Below are positions 42,776 through 53,327 of a stretch of 64,000 nucleotides of DNA, one piece after another. The stretch covers positions 40,167-104,166 of the forward strand of contig CAICTM010000158.1 of the NCBI GenBank assembly GCA_903772945.1. Direction: 5' to 3'. The notes beneath the pieces were generated by a model, which saw nothing but the letters and a program-made list of their open reading frames with translations, was not told the origin of the DNA and did not search any database. The position numbers and the translations under genes were made by a program. The stretch is from Seminavis robusta (taxonomy: Eukaryota > Bacillariophyta > Bacillariophyceae > Naviculales > Naviculaceae). Positions within the stretch are counted from its first letter, which is position 1, and each line of letters begins with the position of its first letter.

Positions 42776-43333
42776 TTAAGGTCTCTTCCAGAGACTGGCA
42801 GCTTGGCTCATGGCTCGTTCTTTTGATTCCTCTGAACACAGCTCTGATGCTCGACGCATGAATTCAACGTCGGTAGAACCAAACTCTCTTTGGAGCGTCT
42901 GTACGCGAAGGACCGATTCGATGTGATGAGCACTCAAGGCCCGCCTTTGTGCGCGCTTTGTTAGAGAACAGCACATTAGTTCAAGCCCAATGGAACTGTG
43001 TTCTGTTTGGTCATAATCTTGAAGCTTGTTTTGCATAATGAGCGTCCCCAAGTATACGACATCTTGCATGACGTTAGCACGGAATCTGATGGTATCATCA
43101 CGGCTATTCCAACCCTTGGCTGAGGCAGTGAATACAGGCAAGATTTCGTCTTTGGTATCAGCAAACCGAACAGTCTTGACCGTCAATCGGCGCCTTTTGG
43201 CATTGGTCTCGCCCGAGGTGCTCGACTTGGTTCTTCTCCGAAGGCTGCTTCTTCGACGCTTGCAGGTGAGCGCAACTTCGGGGGAATTGATATTGATCGA
43301 CTCAGGGTCGAGGTACTGTTGAACTTGTAGCAT
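42776..43333 (-). CDS. Hypothetical protein with basic N-terminal region (185 aa)
   Basis: The start at 43333 (MLQVQQYLDPESINI) is chosen because the longer in-frame extension upstream has promoter-like composition. An Arg/Lys cluster (CKRRRSSLRRRTKSS, TNAKRRRLTVKTVRF) could be a nuclear localisation signal. The rest is helical, with a WNSRDDTIRFRANVMQDV stretch of a kind I associate with expanded, uncharacterised diatom gene families (from memory, tentative). Divergent from the gene at 43713 with a 380-bp intergenic region. Confidence 0.5.
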   Translation of the reverse strand: MLQVQQYLDPESININSPEVALTCKRRRSSLRRRTKSSTSGETNAKRRRLTVKTVRFADTKDEILPVFTASAKGWNSRDDTIRFRANVMQDVVYLGTLIMQNKLQDYDQTEHSSIGLELMCCSLTKRAQRRALSAHHIESVLRVQTLQREFGSTDVEFMRRASELCSEESKERAMSQAASLWKRP

Positions 43334-43712
43334 GGTGGTTGCTTTTGTTGGATTGCCTGGGGTGGTTGTACCGGTGCGAAAAAGTGAGAGGAAGCTTCTA
43401 GCTACGGCAGCTACAAACAAGGTTCCAGATTGCAGGCTGCAGGCGGGGTTGTGGTGTGTGCCTGGTAGTCTAGCTAATAGTAGTGTTGGTGACGGGGTGA
43501 TTGTCGTTGGATTGTGCTCGAGAAGCAAACGAAAACGCATCCTTAAATAAAACTGTGTGTGCCGAAGAAGTCTACGAACATCCAGGAACAAAGATATCTT
43601 TGAATACAGTAGGTCATCCTCGAGCGTACAGACCAGTACCGGTACAGGGACCGGCACACCGAGTGCCTCCTGTTTGCTCTGTTCTCACAATTATTCCTTT
43701 AAAACACAACAA

Positions 43713-44096
43713 ATGTGCCAACCCACTGTTGCTGCCGCCATGAATCAACGAACAATCCAACCCCTTCAATATCAAAAAGGATCTATGGCATCCTCCCCCA
43801 TGGATGTGTTCTTGCAGCAGCTCAGAATGGACCTGGTCCAGCAAAATGCCGAAATGGTTGTGGTTTCGGACAATGCATGCGCACCAGTAGAAGCTTGCTC
43901 TAGTAAGAAGTCCAATGAAGATGCTTCCTGCAATGACACACTCGACATCTCTATCGGAAAAGAACGGTGGGAAAGCTCATGTGACGGCTCATCAAAAGAA
44001 AATGCACCATCACAATCACGAAGAGGCATGTTAAGCATGCCACCCATGCTGCCCAGGCGACAGACCAGCATCACAAGTGACGGCAACCACACATGA
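43713..44096 (+). CDS. Hypothetical small protein (127 aa)
   Basis: Open from the ATG at 43713 (MCQPTVAAAMNQ; a second ATG at 43740). Ser/Asn/Asp-rich and probably disordered, ending in SMPPMLPRRQTSITSDG, a motif-like basic/Pro end. No domain recognised. Head-to-head with the gene starting at 43333. Confidence 0.4.
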   Translation: MCQPTVAAAMNQRTIQPLQYQKGSMASSPMDVFLQQLRMDLVQQNAEMVVVSDNACAPVEACSSKKSNEDASCNDTLDISIGKERWESSCDGSSKENAPSQSRRGMLSMPPMLPRRQTSITSDGNHT

Positions 44097-45076
44097 CATT
44101 AGAGAAACCTCGATAGGGGATATGATACATAAAAATTATGCGTAGAGATAGAATGTGTGATGCACTATTATGAGGAAGTGTTTTTTCTAATTCGCCTCAA
44201 CCAGTGAATCCCTTTTCTTCAAGAACATCATCTTTGGTGAACCTAGCTATGATTTTCAAGGAGGCGGATTCGAGACATCAAGTTAGTCAAAACGAAACAA
44301 AAAAGTTAGTCAGGTCAAGCTTTCCAAAGTGCTGTTTTCTTGATTTACTCGTTCACTGATTTACGGTTGCACAGGTTGTCGGTGGTACCCGTACTGCCTG
44401 CCTATCGGTACCGTGTGGGCGGGAGGAAGCATCACGTCAACCGATGCCATACTGGTACGGTACATTTGATTTTTAGCCCCGAGATCTGTAACATTTATTT
44501 TCACTAGCGATATTGGTCCCGGGTTGTTGGGTACAGTACATCAGTTGCAGCTTTACTCGCAGCTTTATCCAACGACCCTGAAGGAGGTCTGATTTTCCAT
44601 CCAGCAAAAGATCTGCCTGCGAGATTCAATTCTAAAGGTGACAATGCCGGGCACCGTACGGTACAGGCAAAGGCACACAGGGTTCGAAACTGAAAGTTTT
44701 CAAGCATCCACAAGCTCACTGCCCAAAAGATCCACAATTCGTTTTGTTACAACGATTACATCTCTGTTTCCTTCTAATGTAATGTCTTTCTGCACAAAGT
44801 TACTGGCCGAGCGAGTTATCAAATGTGTCATGTGTTGCCCTGAAGCGGATTGGCCTCTGGTGTTGATCCAACGGCTCTCGGAGTACTCTCTACCATACCG
44901 GCACGATGCCGTGGTTGCTGTGCGAGCGTACTTCCATAATGGCCAAGCAAGCCATGAATCAAGAGGCTCTCTGTGGGAAGGCGGTTGATGCTTCTGGCCC
45001 ACACTTTTGACACTGTGAATGATATATTGTTGCGTGTCATGTCAATCATCTCACCACCTCATCATCATTATCATGA
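44097..45076. other. Intergenic, no gene seen
   Basis: Open frames on both strands near 44504-45049 overlap each other and have no motif. I see no reason to prefer either strand. Confidence 0.4.
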
Positions 45077-46450
45077 TCATATAATGTAGTCGATGTCTTT
45101 GTTTTCTCGCAACCAGGTCCCAAATGTAAAGACAATATTGAAAAAGCTTCCAAAGACGCCAAAATAGACATTGTTGAGTCCGGTAATGACACCATCGGCA
45201 CCTGTGGCGGTCAAAATCATCCAAAACTTAAATCCCACGTCGCCCAAAATCAAGAGTCCCTCGAGAGATCTCCAATTGAGCACAAATCGACAACCCCCTG
45301 GGAAATTGAATTTGAGTGCTGTCGACCAGACGTGATTGAAGAAAATGGCCAAGAGACACAAGAATACTTCGGACCATAGCATGACCAAGACGCGTGTCCA
45401 TTGCCATTCATCCAACACGAGACGTTGTCCTTCGTACCGCAGTTGCACATCTTGTCGATGCAAATACAAGTCCGTCCCGGCACCTGCCGTGAGTAGTACA
45501 AATACCAACGTCCATGTCCAATTGTAGGTTGTTTCGCGATGATGCGTCAATACTTTGACGGTCAACCGTGGCAAGTTGGCCGATTGTCTCCAGACTCCCA
45601 TATTGAGTACCGTACAGACAAAGACAATCCAGGTGGTGAAAAAAACATTGGCTTGGACTTCTCCGACGCTCAAACTGGCGGTATTAATGTGGAGTGCTCC
45701 ACACCAGAATAGGAGCATGGCAAAGAGTATATTGCGTTCAGCGAGCGATCCATCACGAAATACTTGAAACCATACTTTGGGAAAACAAATGGTATCAAAA
45801 TGCATGAGTAGAATGAGTACAAACATGAGTACTCCGGCGGATGCGACACCAATACATGCCCATAGTTTCCAGATGTATACGGGTCCGTTGATAGTTTGAA
45901 AGAATTTGTGGGCAGACGACCGCGTTTCATTCCTGAGTTTGACGACTTCGAGGAACGTCTTTTCTTCTCGTGTGTAGAACTGGACCACACTGGTCAGCAT
46001 GACCAAGGACGCTAATAAATATTACAAAACAGGAAGTTAGTGTGGAAGAAGAAGTCACAAAAACCTTCTGGCCGTCCATTTTTCTACTCTTTCTGTACAG
46101 TACATACCAATCGCCCCAAACAAGTATCCCAACAATCTAGGACTCGCTCGAATATCTTCTCCCGACAAATGGAGCTGCAAGCGTCGCTTTTCCGCAGCTT
46201 CATCTTGTCGTATAAAATCTTCAAAGTAATCGTCGTCGCCGTGATGAGACGAGAAATCTCGGAGAATACTGGATCGGAATCCGACCACCTTTCGCTGACT
46301 GCTGGTGACTCGAGTCGGAGGACCGGATCGTGGTGGTGTGAACAAACTATTGTCGCCCGATCGAATCACTTCTTCTTCGGGTGTCGATGCGGGCAAGCCG
46401 AGCCGTGAAGGAGCAGCGGTGGGTTCTCGCAAGACTATTCTTGTGGGCAT
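45077..46450 (-). CDS. Multipass membrane protein of unknown function (about 428 aa)
   Basis: Two exons: 46450-46108 and 46011-45077, with a 96-bp intron (GTATGT...TTAG) reading FGAIASLVMLTS across the join. The N-terminal 100 residues are soluble, with TPEEEV and acidic stretches. Then six or seven hydrophobic helices follow (IGVASAGVLMFVLILLMHF; ILFAMLLFWCGALHI; FFTTWIVFVCTVLNM; WTLVFVLLTAGAGT; VMLWSEVFLCLLAIFF; LLILGDVGFKFWMIL). No family signature recognised. The C-terminus is short and charged (ENKDIDYII). Confidence 0.6.
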
Positions 46451-46796
46451 CCTTCCTCTTTCTAGCTTGCTTCCTTGCTTGCTTGTTCTTGGCTTGGTAC
46501 TTTTTGAGGCTGCTGTACAGTCGTATCAAACCAATGCCATGGACCATGGAGGCCATCAAGAAAAAGATTCGCCGTCGGTGATGGCTACGATGTATTGCAA
46601 TTGATCCAACCGTCGACACACCCGTTGCTTCTTTGTTCTTGCTTGTGGGAGATCGCTGGCGCAAATATCTTTTCTCCACGATCCAGAACAAAACGTGGAA
46701 GTCGCAGTTCGCTTCCTTCCGACAGCAAGAAGCATCCTCATCATTATACCAAGACAACCAACAGTCCACCAACACAGAACCACCACCAACATCATC

Positions 46797-47894
46797 ATGT
46801 CTCCCCGTCGTAAACCCCGAGATCCGCCAGCACCTAAACGTCGTTCCTTTGAGATTCAGGTCCAGGACGATGTTACCGTGGAGCCGGATGACATGCTTCC
46901 TCGCCTCAAGTCCATTTCCCACTTGATCCCTTCGCACGAGAAAGAACAAGAACCAATCAAGTCAATATCCGTGGCCAGCGCCGATACCGGGGTCACCCAA
47001 GTCATCTCCAATCAAAGTCCCAAAAATAATAGTACTAGTAGTCAAGATGTTGGAATGTCAGCAGCAGCAGCTTGCTCAGATAGTAAAAGCAAGACTGAAG
47101 CCACGCGGAAGGAGAATGGATCCAAAGAAATGGCAGCTCCAACACAAGACAATACACTTTCCAAGGAGGACACGACAGCTCCCCCTAACACCCCTACCGG
47201 TACCCTAATAGAAGATATCCAGGTGGAAAGAACAACAACAGCAATACATGTAGGCACGGACTCGGAAGAAACCACTGCGCAGAATATCGCCACACATGAA
47301 ATGGAAGAAAATACTGCCAAGACAACTGTTGCCAAACCAGAATTGACAGAGGATGCAACTGATACTATTGTTTCGGAAAATGCTGCCCTTCAAGAGCCAA
47401 ATATTTCTCAAACAAAAAGCGACAAAATAATAGATACAGGTGACAATAATGATCAGCCAACGGACTCGGCTGCAAACCATGAAATGGACCTCCAAGAGTT
47501 GGCGGCGGCTCCAGATAAAGTTGCCACAAATGAAGAAAACAACAACAATCCCTACAAGAGATCCATCGATGTCGACATTGACGTGGACGAGCTAGCTGCT
47601 TCTGCGGCACTCGATGTCGATGACTGGGCCGTGGTGTTGGGTGTGGATGACACTGGCAATCAAATTATTGTTGATCACGACAATAAGGATACAAAAGACA
47701 GCAATAATAGTGGTACCGACCGAGTCAGTGATGCGTCTCAGGAGGAAGATTGGAATCAAGACAATCAGATCGAGGGCAGTTTTGACAGTGATGAAGGGCG
47801 CGAAACACCGTACTCTGATGACGAGGAAAGCAACAACAACACCAACGACAAGAACCAAAGCACCCAAAAAAGTAGCATCCCACTCGACACATGA
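46797..47894 (+). CDS. Acidic, intrinsically disordered protein (365 aa)
   Basis: The start at 46797 (MSPRRKPRDPPAPKRRSFE) follows a CA-rich leader typical of a 5' UTR. A basic first 20 residues precede a long Thr/Glu/Asn/Asp-rich region with no predicted fold, then a conserved-looking segment (DVDDWAVVLGVDDTGNQIIVDHD) and an acidic end with DSDEGRETPYSDDEES, a possible phosphorylation cluster. No known domain. Confidence 0.5.
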   Translation: MSPRRKPRDPPAPKRRSFEIQVQDDVTVEPDDMLPRLKSISHLIPSHEKEQEPIKSISVASADTGVTQVISNQSPKNNSTSSQDVGMSAAAACSDSKSKTEATRKENGSKEMAAPTQDNTLSKEDTTAPPNTPTGTLIEDIQVERTTTAIHVGTDSEETTAQNIATHEMEENTAKTTVAKPELTEDATDTIVSENAALQEPNISQTKSDKIIDTGDNNDQPTDSAANHEMDLQELAAAPDKVATNEENNNNPYKRSIDVDIDVDELAASAALDVDDWAVVLGVDDTGNQIIVDHDNKDTKDSNNSGTDRVSDASQEEDWNQDNQIEGSFDSDEGRETPYSDDEESNNNTNDKNQSTQKSSIPLDT

Positions 47895-48302
47895 GCCAAG
47901 CAAATGACTTTGTGGACATGGCAAGGAGTTGCCTGCGTCTTGTGCTATCTCGAAATACTAGTAATGCACGTAAAAAGAATTGGGCGTGAATCCTGAGGAA
48001 TGGAATCCAAAAGGTCCTCCTCTCCGTGGGTGCGCCAAATATATTGTTGGCCCTGCTGTTAGATACTAGTACATTAATCTTGCTAGCTAGCTCAAATTAG
48101 GTCAAGCTTTCCAAAGCTTTCGAAGAAACTTGGGGGACATCCTGTTTTGTGTTTGTGGCCTGAAAAGGTTTCAAGACTCCATGGATACTACTTTACCAAA
48201 AATTTGCTAGACTCCAACCCCCTTTGCCAGACGATGCTAGACCTCGAAACCGAACGCACGCCCCTCCACAAAACGAGCATTTTCAACGCTCGAACGCGTA
48301 CC

Positions 48303-48393
48303 GAGTGAGACGCCCGTCGAACGAGTCACCCTTTGCAACCAAGCAAGATTAGAAACGCACGCCAAGTAAGATGCCCATCGAATGAGTCACCCT
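48303..48393. repeat. Two-copy direct repeat before recombinase B
   Basis: GAGTGAGACGCCCGTCGAAC...GAGTCACCC at 48303-48332 and a diverged copy at 48364-48393, 61 bp apart. Candidate recombinase or promoter sites next to the start of the recombinase gene, where element A has its boundary repeat. Confidence 0.45.
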
Positions 48394-48465
48394 TGTACCA
48401 TTGAAAGATCATACCATCGAAAGATCACACCATTCATCACCTCATTAATCGCAATCATTCCAACG

Positions 48466-50672
48466 ATGCCGACCGATGAAGACGATGATGAGGCCGTCTT
48501 CACTGTCCATGCCTTAACCTGCCTCTTTACTTCATCAGCTTCCAGACAGAAGAAAGCCTTCAATTATTTCAACCGCTTCCTCAAAGGATACTGCCTACAA
48601 CTTAAAATCGAAGTGGTGGAGGATGGCACCACCATTCCCGACGACGGTATTCCGTCCAGGTCAACCCCCAAAGCCATCTTTGAATTCTGGGACGCTCTAT
48701 TCGGAAATTTCATCTTCTTCATGGGCAACAAGACAAAGCTTGCAGCAAGCACATCAGAACAATACTGTTCAGGAGTCAAAACTTACTTTGTTGACGCATT
48801 CAGAACCGAAACCGCAATCACCATCTTTCAACAAACGCATTGGAAGCAACTGTTACTGAAGCTAAGAGGATTTTACCGTGAATCCAACCGTGCCACCGGC
48901 AAACGAACAACAGAAGAGAAGGCGACCAGCACACGCCGGGACCGAGAAGCATTGGCGACCGCGTGTATCTGGTTGAAAACACACAATACGCCGAGTTCTG
49001 GCATCTCTTGAATGCCAGCTATCACTGCTGTGGACGTGGCAGTGAGGTATCCCTAATAAAAGCAAAAGATACGAATGTCACTGAAGTGAATGAACAAGTC
49101 TACCGTTATCCAGTCATCACAACCTATTGTCAGCGTCAAAAGGACAATAAACCCCAGACCCTCCATCTACCCTCACAGAGACGGTCTTCTCGAAGATTTC
49201 TACTTCTCTCTCCTTCACATGTTAGTACTGAATGGTTGCAACAATGAATACACCTTTCCAATGTTCTCCAAAGCCGCGTTGAAGACAACGTCAGGTAAAT
49301 CTGACAGTGGTGTCTCCAAAGCCTTCACCAACCTTTTCGACCAAGTCCGTAATACTTTCGAGGTGTTAGCCGATGAGATCAACGAAGAACTATCCTCTCA
49401 TTCCAATCGGAAAGGCTCTAATCAAGACATGGCAGAATGTCTTGCTTTGAACGGCATGGCCGGGATATTCCGAACCGGTTGGTCGGTCAACGGACTCCAT
49501 TCGGTGTTCGATTACATCAATGGATCTCTGAAGATGTCACATCAAGCCGGTAAAACTCTGGCAGGGTGGACAGCCAAGTTCCACAGTGACACGATCTTCG
49601 GGGGGCAACCCCCAACCTTCGACGACATCGAAACAGACATCGATGTATTGAAAAGATTCACCAACGCACTGTTTGAAGACGATGTCAAGAAAGTCTGGAA
49701 CCCCCAAGTACGAGAACTGTTAGTCATGACCTTGCTTTTACGTTACAACCAATTCTGTGAAATCCTCGAATGTCACCCACTTGCAAAACTCGTCGAAGAT
49801 GATGTATCCCCAGGTTTCACGAGTTCCACCGTCCGAGATAACCCTTTCCTCTGCCGCATCCATCAAGTACTGGTGAAAGTTGATGCGAAGACTTCCTAGA
49901 TGCCTGGACCACCGAAGCCCGGAAAGCCTTCCTAGCCCGCAACGCACCAGGTCTCCCAATCGAAACTCTTTCCTTATACGGTGGGGATGCGAATCAAATC
50001 CTCGTCGACCCCCGTTGCCTCGTCGACCACTTCAATGCCCTCGCCTCATTAGCCCAAGCAAGTCACATGAGACTCCAAAGCCTCGAACATAAAGTCAACG
50101 ACATGCGCCATGCAATTCAGAACGAGAGCAGAATCACGAACACTTTCGTCGTAGGGCAATTATGCACCATGAATAAATCAATCCAACGACTTGAGAGACA
50201 TCTCGTAGGAGAAACCCCGGAACCAAAACGTGAACACAAACGAAAAGGCGTCATCAAGTTCTCAATCATCGCAGAAGGAAAGCCACCGTCTCTGACAGAA
50301 CTAACCACTTCGTTCTTTGCTGAAGATTACCGCGCAGGTTATGCATTGGATCAGAGAAGCGGTTCCTGGGATGAACTACCGAAAACCGACAGAAGAGCAC
50401 TCATTAACAAGTTTGGCTCAATGAAACGCGCGGTAAGATTCGTCCTGATGCATGCAGACGACTTTCCCCTCGTCACAAACAAAGAAGAGATCAGAAGGCT
50501 TGCAAAACCAGCAGAAGACCAGATACGACGAACCCTCCAGTTTGAGAAAGACATGTTCATCACGCACAACAAACTAGAGAGAAAATTGAAAAATCCTAAA
50601 TTCCGTGAACTTGAGAAGACGGGAATGCTACCAGAGAACACCCCAGAAGATTGGCGAAGTTTCTTCTCGTGA
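48466..50672 (+). pseudogene. Crypton-like tyrosine recombinase (element B), three frameshifts
   Basis: About 735 residues reconstructed in outline from four segments: 48466 to about 48960; about 48960-49165 in another frame; about 49165-49895 back in the first; about 49895-50672 in the third. The catalytic pattern is complete: box I CGRGSEVSL in the second segment; then, counted in the open frame starting at 49090, box II HSNRKG (His104, Arg107), TGWSV (Trp131) and DYI (Tyr142). A GKTLAGW motif follows, as in element A (GAKALAGY). The C-terminal half has a coiled-coil-like stretch (MRLQSLEHKVNDMRHAI) and a tail with FGSMKRAVRFVLMHADDFP, similar to VIKAAVRVMVHFLDSYP in A. Box II is better kept than in A. 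The shifts would prevent expression of the full protein. Confidence 0.72.
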
Positions 50673-50720
50673 CCATCCATTAGTTTAAGTTCTAGATAGA
50701 CCACTCTCCTAGACCACCCC

Positions 50721-51143
50721 TCACTCGGCTTCATCGGTATCAGCATCATCGGTATCGATATCATCCAAATTCATCGCACCATCGGAGAAATCGATCGTAT
50801 CATCATCGGTATCATCGTCACCGCCATCGTCATCGCCATCGGCACCGCCGCCGCCAACATCATCCATGTCGTGGTTAATAACCTCGAAAGGAAAGTGAAA
50901 CAAAGCCGTCAAAGCCGTCATGAATTGGCTGCGTAGCCATCGGTTTTCAAAATCGTTGAAGTAGTTTTCACAGACCTGACCTTCTCCGTTAAACCATTTC
51001 ACATGCAAGAAATCACCCTCGCCCTCGCCAACGAGATGGAACTCAACCTTCACCGCGGTGCTGAGATGCTTAGACATCACAAGGTTCAAATTACACTCAA
51101 TGTCTTCATGAATGATGATTCCGTGGTAGGGAATATTAGCCAT
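50721..51143 (-). CDS. Small element B protein with acidic tail (140 aa)
   Basis: Convergent with the recombinase, like the family I gene of element A in the same place. Residues 1-90 look folded (MANIPYHGIIIHEDIECN ... FHFPFEVINHDMDD). The last 50 are almost all Asp/Gly (GGDDDTDDDTIDFSDG), encoded by GAT-rich codon repeats. No similarity to family I is clear, so it may be a positional replacement. The start lies about 75 bp from the regulatory repeat at 51217-51299. Function unknown; acidic tails are common in DNA-mimic or histone-binding proteins, but this is speculation. Confidence 0.5.
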   Translation of the reverse strand: MANIPYHGIIIHEDIECNLNLVMSKHLSTAVKVEFHLVGEGEGDFLHVKWFNGEGQVCENYFNDFENRWLRSQFMTALTALFHFPFEVINHDMDDVGGGGADGDDDGGDDDTDDDTIDFSDGAMNLDDIDTDDADTDEAE

Positions 51144-51216
51144 GGTTGGTATTGAAATCGTTGGTATTGAAATCTCTGATTGATGTTCTCTTGCTCGAGT
51201 TGTGGCTCTGTTCCTG

Positions 51217-51299
51217 TGTCGGTTCCATCAATTTCGTACGACCTCAACGTGGTTCGGTTTCGACCCACGTTAACCACTCCACTCCACGGTGGTTTCTCA
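51217..51299. promoter_or_regulatory. Upstream regulatory repeat 1 of element B
   Basis: About 83 bp that recur at 53700-53782 with few changes: TCGTACGACC, GGTTTCGACCCACGTTAACC and ACTCCACTCCACGGTGGTTTC. Each copy stands just upstream of a minus-strand small gene (starts at 51143 and 53642). The word CCACGTTAAC is shared with the element A repeats at 4395 and 5209. Confidence 0.6.
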
Positions 51300-51446
51300 G
51301 TCCACGGTTGTGTCAACGAACTCTAAAAAACGAGTAACATTTTTAAACATTTTTTAACCGGCGGTAGGCCAAAGCCGGTAGGCGCTCATAGCGAAGCGCA
51401 CTTTGCAATTAATTAAAACGTCAGAGTTGAACTAGCTAGACTAGGG

Positions 51447-52037
51447 TTAATAGCTAGGGTTCGGACATTTTGCGATCTCCTCCAGCATCTCCTTCCGATT
51501 GACTTGATCAAGTCGGTACATCTTTGTAACCACTTCAATAGCGTAGTCCTTCACCTTACAGCTCTTCTTCTTTCGGAACTGCACGAAAGTGTCCACCTTG
51601 TTAGGGATACGATACATCATCTTGCCATGCCAGATGTACAAGTCCTGTTTGTATCTAGTTTCATCCCCTCCCATCTGTTCTCTCATCAATGTAGTCTCTT
51701 CAATAATCTCCGACGCCTCCAAAACCGCGTCAATCCACGAAAAGTTCATACCACAACATCGTTGCATCTCCCGCAACGCCTCTACTAGCTTGTTGAAAAG
51801 CACCAAGCTTGTGTATTTGATGTCATTGTAATGCTTAAGTCTGGTAGCATCATCGTTGTGGAATTCACAAACAAGTGTTTCCGTGTAACGATATCCCATC
51901 CTGAAATGTGAGAAGGACCAGGAGACCCGAGGGGGGTCAAGCGTAGCGCGTGAGACATACCGACAAAAGATGCACCGATCAAATGTGCATCTAGAGGCGT
52001 ATATGTCGAAACTATTATTACCCCCTCGGGTCTCCAT
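51447..52037 (-). CDS. Hypothetical element B protein (196 aa), starting inside the hairpin
   Basis: Open frame beginning METRGGNNSFDIY, whose first codons are the 3' arm of the origin-like hairpin (52021-52035). The middle holds Cys-rich CTFDRCIFCRYVS and helical segments (YTSLVLFNKLVEALREM, ASEIIEETTLMREQM); the end is basic (FRKKKSCKVKDYAIEVV). No family recognised and no counterpart in A. A start at a later ATG (51894, MGYRYTETLVCE) would place the gene outside the hairpin and may be the real one. Confidence 0.45.
   Translation of the reverse strand: METRGGNNSFDIYASRCTFDRCIFCRYVSRATLDPPRVSWSFSHFRMGYRYTETLVCEFHNDDATRLKHYNDIKYTSLVLFNKLVEALREMQRCCGMNFSWIDAVLEASEIIEETTLMREQMGGDETRYKQDLYIWHGKMMYRIPNKVDTFVQFRKKKSCKVKDYAIEVVTKMYRLDQVNRKEMLEEIAKCPNPSY
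51921..52035. promoter_or_regulatory. Origin-like inverted repeat of element B
   Basis: A 15-bp perfect inverted repeat, GGAGACCCGAGGGGG at 51921-51935 and its complement at 52021-52035, with an 85-nt loop. The loop ends in TATTATTAC (52013-52021, last base in the stem), which fits the CRESS nonamer consensus NANTATTAC exactly. The right flank ACTGTTTTTTCTATAGTAAA matches ACTGTTTTCTCTTTAGTAAA beside the element A hairpin. The long loop is unusual and may reflect an insertion. Confidence 0.6.
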
Positions 52038-52075
52038 GGTCCCCGTACTGTTTTTTCTATAGTAAATCCCAAAAT

Positions 52076-52171
52076 CGGGGGACCGGGGGACCGGCGTTAA
52101 GTGGAATCAAGCTGAAGAGTTAACATCCGGTACTCAAAGCGCCAATTTGCTGGCCGTCCCCCGGTCCCCGG
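52076..52171. repeat. Second G+C-rich inverted repeat in element B
   Basis: CGGGGGACCGGGGGACCGG at 52076-52094 and a near-complement CCGTCCCCCGGTCCCCGG at 52154-52171, around a 59-nt loop. The repeated CGGTCC theme resembles the element A boundary repeat (TCGGTCC twice). It could be a recombination site or a second origin remnant. No NANTATTAC-like loop is present. Confidence 0.55.
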
Positions 52172-52280
52172 CATTGACCCCTTCCCTAACCCTATCTCAG
52201 AAGACCATGGAGCCCTTACAAACTAAAGCCCACGCGGCAACTGAGCGTACCCAAACTTCTATCCCTTCCTTCTCATTCAT

Positions 52281-52500
52281 CCATCCGTCTATTAGTCTAT
52301 TTTAGTCTATTTTAGTCTATTTTAGTCTATTTTAGTCTATTCGTCTTTTCCATTCGTCTATTCGTCTATTCGTCTATTCTATTCGTCTATTCTATTCGTC
52401 TATTCTATTCGTCTATTCTATTCGTCTATTCTGTGAACTTGACACCGGTATGAACTTGACACCGGTATGAACTTGACACCGGTATGAACTTGACACCGAT
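52281..52500. repeat. Short tandem arrays upstream of the Rep-like gene
   Basis: Three consecutive arrays: TTTTAGTCTA about five times, TATTCTATTCGTC units several times, then TGAACTTGACACCGGTA four times at 17-bp spacing (from 52434). The last looks like an iteron set, ending about 60 bp before the ATG at 52563, the same layout as the minisatellite before Rep in element A. Confidence 0.8.
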
Positions 52501-52562
52501 CGATAGGAACCTGACACTCTCAACCCCATTAAACCATCATAAGTTAACCATAGTCTTTCAGT

Positions 52563-53045
52563 ATGCCCCCATCGATTGAAAGAAGACTTGTTGATAGAAG
52601 GAGAAAATATGCACGATGGGAGTTCACCGCACCCACTTTCACTCAGACGCTAATCGATCACCTTTCAGGTCTGATCTCGCATAGCATCATAGTCTATATC
52701 ACTTTTGCCGTATGTAAGGACGACGTCGGCAACCATTTCGTCCAAGGATACATTGTAACTAGCAACCGTAAGCGTATCCCACCTATGCACCGCTTAATCG
52801 GTAATGTATTCCTCAAAGGCTGCACCTCTTTCAAGTCGGTCCTATTTGAAATTCAGGCAGCACCATCCTTTGAAGAGTACGGTGAAGACGTCCATTCGGT
52901 GTGTTTCCGCGATAGAATCAAAACCATGGTAGGTTTAATCCAACAAGGAGCGTCGATCCAGAACTTGTTCGATTCGGGGTTCGACGATGTATGCAAAGAA
53001 AACCTAACGGTAACGCAAAAGCTCCTGACCATGGAGAAAAAATAA
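52563..53045 (+). CDS. Rep-like HUH domain remnant (160 aa)
   Basis: Short protein in the place of Rep. RWEFTAPTF (residues about 18-26) resembles motif I, and GNHFVQGYIV (about 56-65) resembles the HUH motif II, though with one extra residue between His and Gln. No clear YxxK motif III follows and no helicase is present. A following overlapping frame to 53275 contains FYWYCRTG, which might be a shifted motif III region. It may be a degenerate Rep, a Rep-derived DNA-binding protein, or an unrelated protein; position and two motif matches are the evidence. Confidence 0.42.
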   Translation: MPPSIERRLVDRRRKYARWEFTAPTFTQTLIDHLSGLISHSIIVYITFAVCKDDVGNHFVQGYIVTSNRKRIPPMHRLIGNVFLKGCTSFKSVLFEIQAAPSFEEYGEDVHSVCFRDRIKTMVGLIQQGASIQNLFDSGFDDVCKENLTVTQKLLTMEKK

Positions 53046-53327
53046 GAAAAGCGACGCACTTCCATAAACAAAGAATGAAAGCCGAAGACGTCCCTAAATT
53101 CTATTGGTACTGTCGCACAGGCAGAACCGACTTACAAAACATGCCAAAGGTGAATGCCACTGGATTACAGCCACATTTAATTGACATAACAAAATATCTA
53201 ATTCGACGGAATAAAAAAAACGTAAAAATTAGATATTTTAATATTTTTTATTTTAATTTTCTGTCCAAATTATAGGTCTTAAACTAGATAGAATAAATCT
53301 TAAAACCAAAGCTCTGTCTTAAAAGCC

